DNA of 5,465 nt from Sulfurovum sp. bin170 (lineage in GTDB: Bacteria > Campylobacterota > Campylobacteria > Campylobacterales > Sulfurovaceae). Under the pieces are notes generated by a model, which did not search any database, had not been told where the DNA came from, and saw only the letters and a list, made by a program, of their open reading frames with translations. The DNA is taken from assembly GCF_010892395.1 (NCBI RefSeq), contig NZ_JAACKB010000050.1:1-5465 (forward strand), read 5' to 3'. Positions 1 to 5,347 of this stretch are shown here, in pieces. Made by a program: the position numbers and the translations under genes. Position 1 is the stretch's first letter. Each line of letters begins with the position of its first letter.

Positions 1-23
1 GGGACTGAAGTCTCCGATTCCAA
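1..23 (-). repeat. Hairpin element copy E1 (single arm, cut by window edge)
   Basis: Read on the minus strand this is one arm of the dispersed element: TTGGAATCGG, a bulged A, then GAC-TTCA-GTC and CC. It starts one base after the stop codon of the patatin-like gene (25-27). The inner stem GAC/GTC (positions 3-5 with 10-12) differs from the common GGC/GCC but stays paired, and the loop is TTCA rather than TTTA. The outer stem C and any second arm lie beyond the window. It may act as a 3'-end hairpin for the cytochrome-phospholipase transcript; whether a T-run follows cannot be seen. Confidence 0.75.
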
Positions 24-24
24 G

Positions 25-801
25 CTAATTTAAAAGTTCCAATCCCAAAGCCCTAATCTCATCTACTTTATGAAAGTGAAAAGTTTTATAATCTTTGGTT
101 TCAGGCTCTAGTAGTAAAATATTCTTATTACTATTTTTTATATGTGTTTGTGTCTGATTATAGATAAGCAGTCGCATAGACTTCTCAAACATCTCTAAAA
201 CATTACTTGTTTTAAAAAAGTTATCTGGCATCTCTTTTTGAAAAGAGTTCTCTCCCATAACATCTACAGCTAAAATATCATCAAAACTAGCCTCATTGAT
301 ACCCAAATTTTCACATAGAAACCCATCACCATAGGTCTCTCCTCCTATGATATGTTCATCAAATATGCCAGGAATTGCCATAGTCGCCAATATGGCATCT
401 TTTATATATATATCATCTTGTGAACAAAAAACTCTTTTATGTCCATTGAGCAAGTTGGTGGCGATGAGTTTAAGTGGGATAGTGGTATCTCTCATCTTCT
501 TATCTTTGAAGATATTTTCAAAAATATTCTCTATCTTACGGTTCTCCACAATAGCATTGCCAGAGAATGAGAAGCTTATCCACTTGTAGACAGCTGAAAA
601 CTCTTCTATATATTTATGTATCTCCTTCTCTCTCATCCCTATAGCAAAACATGCTCCAATAATTCCACCCATGCTTGTACCTATAATCTCTTTGGGGAGG
701 ATACTATCTTTTTCTAAATCAGCTAATACTCCAAGATGTGCAATCCCTAAAGCACCACCACCAGAGAGTACTAGTGTAAAGTTTTTCTTTTTTATATTCA
801 T
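25..801 (-). CDS. Patatin-like phospholipase (RssA-type serine acyl hydrolase)
   Basis: A 258-residue patatin-family protein, predicted to hydrolyse ester bonds of phospholipids or other lipids with a Ser-Asp dyad. The motifs are in the expected order: the glycine-rich oxyanion-hole loop SGGGALG (13-19), the nucleophile elbow G-T-S-M-G with Ser43, and the catalytic Asp159 in YGDG. The usual small-residue/proline stretch before the Asp is also present (MAIPGIF, 141-147). There is no signal peptide or clear membrane segment, so a cytoplasmic or peripheral membrane location is likely. The length fits short bacterial members such as the RssA/YchK type. The ATG lies 3 nt after the stop of the upstream cytochrome gene in a TAA-GAG-ATG junction, so translational coupling is likely. 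Substrate and physiological role cannot be read from sequence. Family assignment is secure; the link to the cytochrome is inferred only from the junction. Confidence 0.92.
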   Translation of the reverse strand: MNIKKKNFTLVLSGGGALGIAHLGVLADLEKDSILPKEIIGTSMGGIIGACFAIGMREKEIHKYIEEFSAVYKWISFSFSGNAIVENRKIENIFENIFKDKKMRDTTIPLKLIATNLLNGHKRVFCSQDDIYIKDAILATMAIPGIFDEHIIGGETYGDGFLCENLGINEASFDDILAVDVMGENSFQKEMPDNFFKTSNVLEMFEKSMRLLIYNQTQTHIKNSNKNILLLEPETKDYKTFHFHKVDEIRALGLELLN

Positions 802-804
802 CTC

Positions 805-1227
805 TTATTTTTCTTTGACATCTTGGAGATAACTATAGATAGCTTTAACCTCTTCATCTGTTAAGTAGTACATGGGCATTATCTTATGTCTAACTCGACG
901 ATTGTTCTCATCTCTATATCGGTTTTTTAGACTTGCCTTTAGCTCCTCGAACGAGTACCCTGTAATATCTAATCCCTTTAAAATCTTTGGATTTTTATAT
1001 TGGTCATAATATTTAGCAATCTTTTGACCACCTTTGCCCCCTTTTCCATGGCATTTGCTACATGAGATACCTCTTGGATTATCATATAACATCTCCCCAT
1101 ACTCAACTTCCAATAGAAAGCTATCAGCTGTCTCTGTAGTGTTTTCAGAACTCATATTATCATCTTCTATAGTTGCATTGGTGTCAGATAGCAGGTAGAG
1201 TGGTAGTAGAAGTAGTAGTAGTCTCAC
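805..1227 (-). CDS. Periplasmic monoheme c-type cytochrome
   Basis: A 140-residue small class I-like cytochrome c. A short signal sequence (Arg2 followed by a Leu-rich core, residues 3-13) is probably cut near Ala18 for periplasmic export. Residues 20-36 are acidic and Ser/Thr-rich, probably a linker. Heme is attached at C56-S-K-C59-H60, followed by a Gly/Lys-rich turn, and Met117 in KIMPMYYLTDEEVKAIYSYL is the likely sixth ligand. It would shuttle electrons in the periplasm; partners are unknown. The start is GTG: an in-frame TAA lies six codons upstream, leaving no ATG, and AAGAGG (1239-1244) is a somewhat distant ribosome site at 11 nt. The gene is divergent from folD, an arrangement I recall from Campylobacter, and is probably cotranscribed with the phospholipase gene. 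Apart from the short signal peptide I see no defect. Confidence 0.88.
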   Translation of the reverse strand: MRLLLLLLPLYLLSDTNATIEDDNMSSENTTETADSFLLEVEYGEMLYDNPRGISCSKCHGKGGKGGQKIAKYYDQYKNPKILKGLDITGYSFEELKASLKNRYRDENNRRVRHKIMPMYYLTDEEVKAIYSYLQDVKEK

Positions 1228-1238
1228 AATAAATAATA

Positions 1239-1244
1239 CCTCTT
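1239..1244 (-). promoter_or_regulatory. Ribosome binding site of the cytochrome gene
   Basis: AAGAGG on the minus strand is the only purine-rich site near the GTG start at 1227. Spacing is 11 nt, longer than usual; a rare ATT start at 1230 would give 8 nt, so the exact start has slight doubt. Confidence 0.5.
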
Positions 1245-1254
1245 AATAAAGATT

Positions 1255-1266
1255 TTTTGATATAAT
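1255..1266 (+). promoter_or_regulatory. Sigma-70 type promoter of the folD operon (-10 TATAAT)
   Basis: A run of T followed by GA leads into a consensus TATAAT (1261-1266), about 28 nt before the folD ATG. The T-rich upstream stretch without a clear -35 hexamer matches what is known of Campylobacter/Helicobacter promoters. Transcription would start near 1273, leaving a leader of about 20 nt. It should drive folD, lepB and rpiB. Confidence 0.75.
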
Positions 1267-1274
1267 AGCGAAAA

Positions 1275-1280
1275 ATTATC
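1275..1280 (-). promoter_or_regulatory. Possible divergent -10 box for the cytochrome-phospholipase pair
   Basis: On the minus strand TTTTGATAAT mirrors the plus-strand TTTTGATATAAT, giving GATAAT as a candidate -10 box with a start near 1268 and a leader of about 40 nt. The two TTTTGATA arms (1255-1262 and 1277-1284) form a perfect inverted repeat, so the two promoters would overlap. Placement is inference from sequence alone. Confidence 0.35.
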
Positions 1281-1294
1281 AAAACGAGAAAAGA

Positions 1295-2149
1295 ATGCAA
1301 CTTATTGATGGAAAAACCTTGTCTAAAAAAGTTCAAAACTTTGTTCATGCAGAGGTAGAGATACTTAAAACTGAAAAAAATATTGTTCCTGGTCTTGCCG
1401 TAGTTATTGTCGGTGATGACCCTGCAAGTCACGCTTATGTTTCTATGAAAGAGAAGGCGTGTAAGGCTGTGGGGTTCTACTCTATCACTCATAAAATGCC
1501 AAACACGATTAGTCAAGATGAGATAATAGAGATTATTATTATGATGAACAATAATCCTCATATTCATGGAATCTTGGTTCAGCTTCCGTTGCCAAAGCAT
1601 ATTGATACGAACAAAATTTTAGAGGTTATAGACCCCAAAAAAGATGTAGATGGTTTTCATGCTTATAATGTTGGTAGAATGGTAACTAATCTAGATAGTT
1701 TTGTATCTTGTACTCCACTTGGTGTTATGAAGATGTTTGAGGAGTATGATATATCGCTAGAGGGCAAAGATATTGTGGTAGTTGGAGCTAGTAATATTGT
1801 GGGGAAACCTATGGCATCTTTACTGATAAATGCTAATGCAACAGTAACTGTAGCACATATATATACAAAAGATTTGGCACGGCATACACGAGAGGCTGAT
1901 ATAGTGATAGTCGGTGTAGGTGTCCCACATTTAATTCAAGCAGATATGATAAAAGAGGGTGCAGTAGTGATAGATATTGGTATCAATCGTCTGGATGATG
2001 GCTCTTTGGTTGGTGATGTTGATTTTGACGCTGTACGCCCAAAATGTTCATATATTACACCAGTACCAGGAGGAGCAGGACCTATGACTATTGCTATGCT
2101 TCTTGAAAACACACTAAAATCAGCAAAACAGTTTGGGGAGCGTTCCTAA
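1295..2149 (+). CDS. folD: Bifunctional methylenetetrahydrofolate dehydrogenase / methenyltetrahydrofolate cyclohydrolase
   Basis: A 284-residue FolD, normal for the family. It interconverts 5,10-methylene-THF and 10-formyl-THF, normally with NADP, supplying one-carbon units for purine and formyl-Met synthesis in the cytoplasm. The catalytic domain carries the Y48-x3-K52 pair (YVSMK), the VQLPLPKHID segment (95-104) and DPKKDVDGFH (113-122). The Rossmann domain has VVVGASNIVGKP (161-172), where Ala165 replaces the Arg common in other FolDs; as I recall, Campylobacter FolD has the same form, so this is not a defect. ITPVPGGAGPMT (254-265) closes the cofactor site. The ATG at 1295 is chosen because the protein starts at the canonical family N-terminus (LIDGKTLS), although the ribosome site (GAGAAAAG) is weak. 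It is the first gene of the operon and its TAA shares its last A with the lepB ATG. Confidence 0.97.
   Translation: MQLIDGKTLSKKVQNFVHAEVEILKTEKNIVPGLAVVIVGDDPASHAYVSMKEKACKAVGFYSITHKMPNTISQDEIIEIIIMMNNNPHIHGILVQLPLPKHIDTNKILEVIDPKKDVDGFHAYNVGRMVTNLDSFVSCTPLGVMKMFEEYDISLEGKDIVVVGASNIVGKPMASLLINANATVTVAHIYTKDLARHTREADIVIVGVGVPHLIQADMIKEGAVVIDIGINRLDDGSLVGDVDFDAVRPKCSYITPVPGGAGPMTIAMLLENTLKSAKQFGERS
2135..2140 (+). promoter_or_regulatory. Ribosome binding site of lepB inside folD
   Basis: GGGGAG inside the last codons of folD sits 8 nt before the lepB ATG (2149). Together with the TAATG stop/start overlap it indicates translational coupling of folD and lepB. Confidence 0.65.
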
Positions 2150-3000
2150 TGAGATTTTTAAAAGCTTTTCATAGATTCTCTAGCACTTGGACTGGTACTA
2201 TTATTATTGTACTTTTCCTTATATTTTTTGTGATTCAATCATTTGTCATTCCATCAGGTTCTATGAAACGAACCATGCATATAGGTGATTTTCTCTTTGC
2301 CAAAAAATTCTCTTATGGTATAACTATACCCACACTTCCATGGCTACAGATTCCTATAGTTCCTGATTTCAATGACAATGGACACTTGATAGAGGGAGAT
2401 AAACCCCAAAGAGAAGATATAGTTATATTCTTATTTCCTGATGATAATAAGATTCACTATGTAAAACGATGTATCGCGACAGGTGGTGATGAGATAGTAT
2501 ACCAAGATAAACATCTCTATATTCACTTTTCAGAAGGAGATGAGTATATTACAAAAAACTATCCAGCCAATAAAATTAAAAAGTTTAATGGAAAACTTTG
2601 GGTAGACAATCCATATATGGATAAGTTCCCAGGGATTCAATATGAACCAGATAATCATGAGAGAATATTTAGACTTCTTATGAGAGGTTATGTTTATGGA
2701 ACAGATGGTATAGATATGTCACCAATTTATGTCAAAGAGTTAGATGGTGAGGTTTTAAGAGTTAATGAAAAACCTGCCAATGCACTCTATAAAAAGGTAG
2801 AAAAGGGTAACTACTATATGGTTGGAGATAACAGAGACAACTCTAATGATAGCCGTTTTTGGGGCTCTGTACCGTATAAGTTGATAATAGGTAAGCCGTG
2901 GTTTATATATATGTCAATTGATTGGGATAGTTATAAGATTCGATGGGATAGAGTAGGGACATTTGTTGAAGATTTACAGCATGAAGAGCCGAGATACTAA
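2149..3000 (+). CDS. lepB: Signal peptidase I
   Basis: A 283-residue S26 signal peptidase that removes signal peptides from exported proteins at the outer face of the inner membrane. One N-terminal membrane helix (about 15-34) precedes the catalytic part. The Ser-Lys dyad is Ser38 in IPSGSM and Lys106 in HYVKRCIATGGDEI, and the C-terminal signature GDNRDNSNDSRFWGSVP (226-242) is intact. A long middle region (about 120-215) with many charged residues is the family's variable beta domain. The short single-helix N-terminus matches the Campylobacter/Helicobacter type rather than the two-helix E. coli enzyme. The cytochrome c encoded at 805-1227 is one plausible local substrate, but the enzyme serves the whole secretome. 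The gene overlaps folD by one base, and a hairpin element begins directly after its TAA. Confidence 0.97.
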   Translation: MRFLKAFHRFSSTWTGTIIIVLFLIFFVIQSFVIPSGSMKRTMHIGDFLFAKKFSYGITIPTLPWLQIPIVPDFNDNGHLIEGDKPQREDIVIFLFPDDNKIHYVKRCIATGGDEIVYQDKHLYIHFSEGDEYITKNYPANKIKKFNGKLWVDNPYMDKFPGIQYEPDNHERIFRLLMRGYVYGTDGIDMSPIYVKELDGEVLRVNEKPANALYKKVEKGNYYMVGDNRDNSNDSRFWGSVPYKLIIGKPWFIYMSIDWDSYKIRWDRVGTFVEDLQHEEPRY

Positions 3001-3026
3001 TTGGAGTCGGAGGCTTTAGCCCCGAA
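3001..3026 (+). repeat. Hairpin element copy E2 (single arm in lepB-rpiB gap)
   Basis: One arm of the element starts at the base after the lepB stop: TTGGAGTCGG, bulged A3011, GGC-TTTA-GCC (3012-3021), CCG, then AA. The stem CGG/CCG plus GGC/GCC pairs fully around the bulge. The next bases GGAGGAGAG (3028-3036) resemble the start of the second arm in copy E6 (GGAGGCAGAG, minus strand), so this may be a worn full-length element whose remains became the rpiB ribosome site. It lies inside a likely operon, so it probably does not act as a complete terminator; no T-run follows. Confidence 0.85.
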
Positions 3027-3032
3027 AGGAGG
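3025..3032 (+). promoter_or_regulatory. Ribosome binding site fixing the rpiB start
   Basis: AAAGGAGG is near-perfect Shine-Dalgarno sequence, 7 nt before the ATG at 3040. It decides the start against a TTG at 3001 that would add 13 residues encoded by the repeat. Confidence 0.9.
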
Positions 3033-3039
3033 AGAGAAA

Positions 3040-3492
3040 ATGAAATTTTATATAGCAACAGACCACGCAGGATATGCACTAAAAGAGTTTACCAAAGAGT
3101 ATGTGATTTCAAAAGGTCATGAGATTATCGATCTTGGACCAGACTCTGCTGATAGAGTTGACTACCCAGATTTTGCCAAAAAATGTGCCAATGCTGTTAT
3201 CTCTGACAAGGGTAGTTTTGGTATTCTTATCTGTGGTACTGGTATTGGTATATCTATCTCTGCCAATAAAGTAGCAGGTATCCGAGCAGGTCTCTGTCAT
3301 GATGCCTATACAGCTATGGCGACTAGAGCTCATAACGATGCCAATATCTTATGTTTTGGTGAACGAGTGGTGGGTAGAGGTGTAGTAGAGAGCATGATAG
3401 ATGCTTTTTGTGATACCGAGTTTGAGGGTGGACGACATGCAGGGCGTGTGGATAAGATAGAGGGTTGTAGTCTTGGGGCTGATTTAGGTTAA
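3040..3492 (+). CDS. rpiB: Ribose-5-phosphate isomerase B (RpiB/LacAB family)
   Basis: A 150-residue RpiB that interconverts ribose 5-phosphate and ribulose 5-phosphate in the non-oxidative pentose phosphate pathway. Visible family features are the N-terminal ATDHAG (6-11), the catalytic Cys65 in ICGTGIGISISANK (64-77), the phosphate-binding AHNDANILCFG (97-107) with His98/Asn99, and GGRHAGRVDKI (130-140). Length is typical. The start at 3040 places MKFYIATDHAG at the expected N-terminus behind a strong ribosome site; an earlier TTG would only add translated repeat (ESEALAPK). It is the third gene of the folD-lepB-rpiB set, linked the same way, from memory, in Helicobacter (with one gene between). 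LacAB-type galactose-6-phosphate isomerases are related but usually work as two-subunit systems, which are absent here. Another hairpin element begins one base after its stop. Confidence 0.96.
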   Translation: MKFYIATDHAGYALKEFTKEYVISKGHEIIDLGPDSADRVDYPDFAKKCANAVISDKGSFGILICGTGIGISISANKVAGIRAGLCHDAYTAMATRAHNDANILCFGERVVGRGVVESMIDAFCDTEFEGGRHAGRVDKIEGCSLGADLG

Positions 3493-3493
3493 A

Positions 3494-3548
3494 TTGGAAC
3501 CGATGGCTTTAGCCTCGTCATGTTCGGGGCTGAAGCCTCCGATTCCAA
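3494..3548 (+). repeat. Hairpin element copy E3 (full length, two arms)
   Basis: A complete 55-nt unit starting one base after the rpiB stop. The left arm is TTGGAAC + CGA-T-GGC-TTTA-GCC-TCG (3501-3517). The right arm is CGG-GGC-TGAA-GCC-T-CCG (3525-3541) + ATTCCAA. The arms also match each other as inverted repeats (about 19 of 24 positions), so either two small hairpins or one long one can form. In the left arm the outer pair has changed from G-C to A-T on both sides (CGA/TCG), keeping the pairing, and the bulge is T rather than A. No T-run follows, so a rho-independent terminator is not supported, but it may protect the operon's mRNA 3' end. Confidence 0.9.
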
Positions 3549-3567
3549 ATGAATTAGGAATTGTAAA
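3549..3567 (+). repeat. Element tail copy 1
   Basis: ATGAATTAGGAATTGTAA follows directly after the CCAA end of E3. The same tail recurs after E4 (3667-3679, lacking TAGGA) and after E5 (5376-5394, with one extra A). It contains an AGGA ribosome-site-like core 8 nt before an ATG at 3568. Confidence 0.65.
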
Positions 3568-3605
3568 ATGGGTAGATTTGTTGTTTGGAGATTCCTTAAG
3601 CTTTT

Positions 3606-3611
3606 TATACT
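3606..3611 (+). promoter_or_regulatory. Possible -10 box (TATACT) for the glycosyltransferase gene
   Basis: TATACT after a run of five T resembles a Campylobacterota -10 element. A start near 3617 would place element E4 in an 80-nt leader. A weak TTGTTT (3581-3586) sits 19 nt upstream. Read-through from rpiB is the alternative. Confidence 0.35.
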
Positions 3612-3612
3612 T

Positions 3613-3666
3613 TCGGAAACGGAGCGTTTACGCCCGAAAAATGGAGCAGGAGCCTTCCGATTCCAA
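3613..3666 (+). repeat. Hairpin element copy E4 (full length, ahead of the glycosyltransferase)
   Basis: A 54-nt unit. The left arm ends in CGG-A-GCG-TTTA-CGC-CCG (3620-3636): the inner stem is GCG/CGC instead of GGC/GCC, yet fully paired. The right arm GGAGCAGGAGCCTTCC followed by GATTCCAA (to 3666) is less perfect. It aligns gap-free with the reverse complement of E6, with about 45 of 54 bases identical by hand count. It ends 19 nt before the glycosyltransferase ribosome site. Confidence 0.88.
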
Positions 3667-3679
3667 ATGAATATTGTAA
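3667..3679 (+). repeat. Element tail copy 2 (short form)
   Basis: ATGAATATTGTAA equals tail copy 1 with the internal TAGGA removed. It again follows directly after TTCCAA, which supports the tail being part of the element. Confidence 0.5.
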
Positions 3680-3685
3680 CAAAAG

Positions 3686-3690
3686 AAAGG
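3686..3690 (+). promoter_or_regulatory. Ribosome binding site of the glycosyltransferase gene
   Basis: AAAGG, 7 nt before the ATG at 3698, supports that start, which also places the GT4 glycine-rich loop at residues 11-14. Confidence 0.65.
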
Positions 3691-3697
3691 TATCTCA

Positions 3698-5314
3698 ATG
3701 ATAATACTACATGGTTATCTACTGGAAGGTTCAGGAAGTAATCTCTGGACAAGAGCGATTATTAAAGCGATGTGCAAAAGTGGAAAAGATGTGCATCTAA
3801 TGTGTCAAGAAAATCATCCAGAGATTTATGATTTTATCTCAACGGTTTACAAATATCACCCCAATGGTGAGATTGAAGAGGCTTTAGATAGGGAGACTCC
3901 GTATGAGGGCAGATGTATTATGCACAAGCCTGTTTTGGGAGATACTCTGCCTGTTTATGTTTGGGACTCGTATGAGGAGTTTTCTAATGTAATTCCTATG
4001 GTTGATTTGTCTGACGAAGAGGTGGAGCATTATATCTCCTATAATGCCAATGTTCTCAAACAGGTTGTTGAGAAATACGCTATCGAGTCTATTCTTGCCA
4101 ATCATGCTGTTTTGATGTCGGTTGTAGCCCAGAGGGTTTATCAAGAGACCGATATAGATTTTGCGATTATGCCTCATGGAAGTGCATTAGAGTATGCGGT
4201 GAAGAGACAGAAAAGATTTTATGACTATGCACAGAGTGCGTTTAGTGATGCCAAAAAAATCTTTGTTATCGGAAAAGAGATGACCCATAGGCTCAATGAG
4301 ACATTTGGAGATGATATAGAGAATCTTAACGATAAACTCTCTACTCTAAGACTTGGGGTTGATATTAGTCTCTTTGATTTGGTTGATGATAGAAGAGAGA
4401 GTATCGCTCTTTTGAAAAATCAGATAGAGATTGACCACAAAGGTAAAAGTTTAGAGATTACCGAAGCATTCCAAAGCACTCTGCATGAAGATTTGACCAA
4501 AGAGGAGCTTATCTCTCTTATTAAAGAGTATAATAGATATACGCCAAAAGCGATTGATAGAGATATTATAGAGAAACTGGAGGGGATTAATTGGGAAAAA
4601 GATAAAGTTCTACTTTTTGTAGGAAGATTTATCGCCAATAAAGGGCTTCATGCACTGGTCACCTCTCTGCCTTTTGTCTTGGAAAAAGAGCCAAATACCA
4701 AACTAATAGTGGTTGGACATGGACCTATCCGAGAGGTCAAAGAGGTATTTTTATGGGCAATCAAACACAACAAAAGAAAACTTGTTGAGAATATAATAGA
4801 GTGGGGAGCCACTCTGGAGCTGATTGGAGATGAGGAGTATATCGAGATAAAAGATTATTTCCAACAGCTAAAAGAGCAAAATAGACTTGATGAGTATTTT
4901 GAAAAAGCAAACAGGTATCTCAAACCTGAAAATATAATCTTCACAGGCTATCTCACGCACAATGAACTGCAATACCTATTCCCTTGTTGTGATGTTGCCA
5001 TCTTCCCCTCACTGATAAAAGAGGCAGGGCCTTTGGTATTCCTCGAAGCGATGGCTAGTGGATCTTTCCCAATGGGAACCTACTTTGGTGGAATGGAAGT
5101 GATGATAGATGATGCCAGTCAAGTGATGAGCAAAGAGGAGGCAGAGTATATGAAACTCTCTTCTGATAAGCGATATTTGATTGACTCTTTGGAGAAGAAT
5201 CTTCCCCATGCGATAGCGATTTCTCAAAAGTATAAAAATGAACTCAATAAAATAGTCAAAGATAATTATGATTGGACGATTATTGCTAAGAAGCTTTTGG
5301 AGGAGTTAGGCTAA
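3698..5314 (+). CDS. GT4-family (GT-B fold) glycosyltransferase, long form
   Basis: A 538-residue retaining glycosyltransferase of the glycogen-synthase-like GT4 type, transferring a nucleotide-activated sugar to an unidentified acceptor. The N-terminal domain starts with HGYLLEGSGSN (5-15), the usual glycine-rich acceptor-side loop, and has the MPHGS strand (158-162). The C-terminal donor domain starts near 304 with LLFVGRFIANKGLHAL (305-320), which holds the conserved Arg310 and Lys315; GHG follows at 340-342. FTGYLTHNEL leads to the E-x7-E donor-binding motif, Glu442 to Glu450, in KEAGPLVFLEAMASG. It is longer than typical GT4 enzymes (roughly 350-420): residues about 222-300 and 345-410 are charged, probably helical insertions. 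No signal peptide or membrane helix is seen, so it is cytoplasmic. No other glycan genes lie in the window, so the pathway is open. Its last codon and stop fall inside a repeat arm, and repeats flank it on both sides. Confidence 0.88.
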   Translation: MIILHGYLLEGSGSNLWTRAIIKAMCKSGKDVHLMCQENHPEIYDFISTVYKYHPNGEIEEALDRETPYEGRCIMHKPVLGDTLPVYVWDSYEEFSNVIPMVDLSDEEVEHYISYNANVLKQVVEKYAIESILANHAVLMSVVAQRVYQETDIDFAIMPHGSALEYAVKRQKRFYDYAQSAFSDAKKIFVIGKEMTHRLNETFGDDIENLNDKLSTLRLGVDISLFDLVDDRRESIALLKNQIEIDHKGKSLEITEAFQSTLHEDLTKEELISLIKEYNRYTPKAIDRDIIEKLEGINWEKDKVLLFVGRFIANKGLHALVTSLPFVLEKEPNTKLIVVGHGPIREVKEVFLWAIKHNKRKLVENIIEWGATLELIGDEEYIEIKDYFQQLKEQNRLDEYFEKANRYLKPENIIFTGYLTHNELQYLFPCCDVAIFPSLIKEAGPLVFLEAMASGSFPMGTYFGGMEVMIDDASQVMSKEEAEYMKLSSDKRYLIDSLEKNLPHAIAISQKYKNELNKIVKDNYDWTIIAKKLLEELG

Positions 5315-5325
5315 AGCCATCGGTT
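5309..5325 (-). repeat. Hairpin element fragment E5a, overlapping the glycosyltransferase stop
   Basis: GGCTAAAGCCATCGGTT is an exact 17-nt reverse complement of E3 positions 3498-3514. GGC (5309-5311) pairs with GCC (5316-5318) around the loop TAAA, whose first three bases are the TAA stop of the glycosyltransferase. The outer TTA (5306-5308) is coding sequence and no longer pairs with TCG, so the arm is joined to the gene at GGC. Confidence 0.75.
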
Positions 5326-5331
5326 ACTTAT

Positions 5332-5347
5332 ATGCAATCTGCATTTT
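5332..5347 (+). terminator. Weak candidate terminator after the glycosyltransferase
   Basis: ATGCA-ATC-TGCAT followed by TTT is a 5-bp hairpin with a short T tract, 17 nt after the stop. The stem is short and AT-rich, so any termination would be inefficient. Confidence 0.25.

Noticed and set aside
1268..1294. A riboswitch in the folD leader
   Set aside because: With the promoter at 1261-1266 the leader is only about 20 nt, too short for any known folate-type or other aptamer.
1184..1600. Minus-strand open frame across the start of folD
   Set aside because: It covers the well-supported folD start and the divergent promoter region, and its protein has no recognisable motif.
1778..1813. Loss of a key Arg in the FolD Rossmann motif (GASNIVGKP instead of GRS...)
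   Set aside because: As I recall, this form is normal for Campylobacterota FolD; the Tyr48/Lys52 pair and the remaining motifs are intact.
3494..3548. E3 as a rho-independent terminator for the folD operon
   Set aside because: The hairpins are GC-rich but no T-run follows on the plus strand; AATGAATTAGG follows instead.
3568..3741. A 57-codon open frame starting MGRFVVWRFLKLF after an AGGA site
   Set aside because: It reads straight through element E4 and 44 nt into the glycosyltransferase in another frame, and matches no family I recognise. The spacing to AGGA is good, so a decayed gene start remains possible, but I do not call it a gene.
3489..3752. Minus-strand open frame across the rpiB-glycosyltransferase gap
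   Set aside because: It is made mostly of reverse-translated repeat elements (for example LESEASAPN) and overlaps the glycosyltransferase start.
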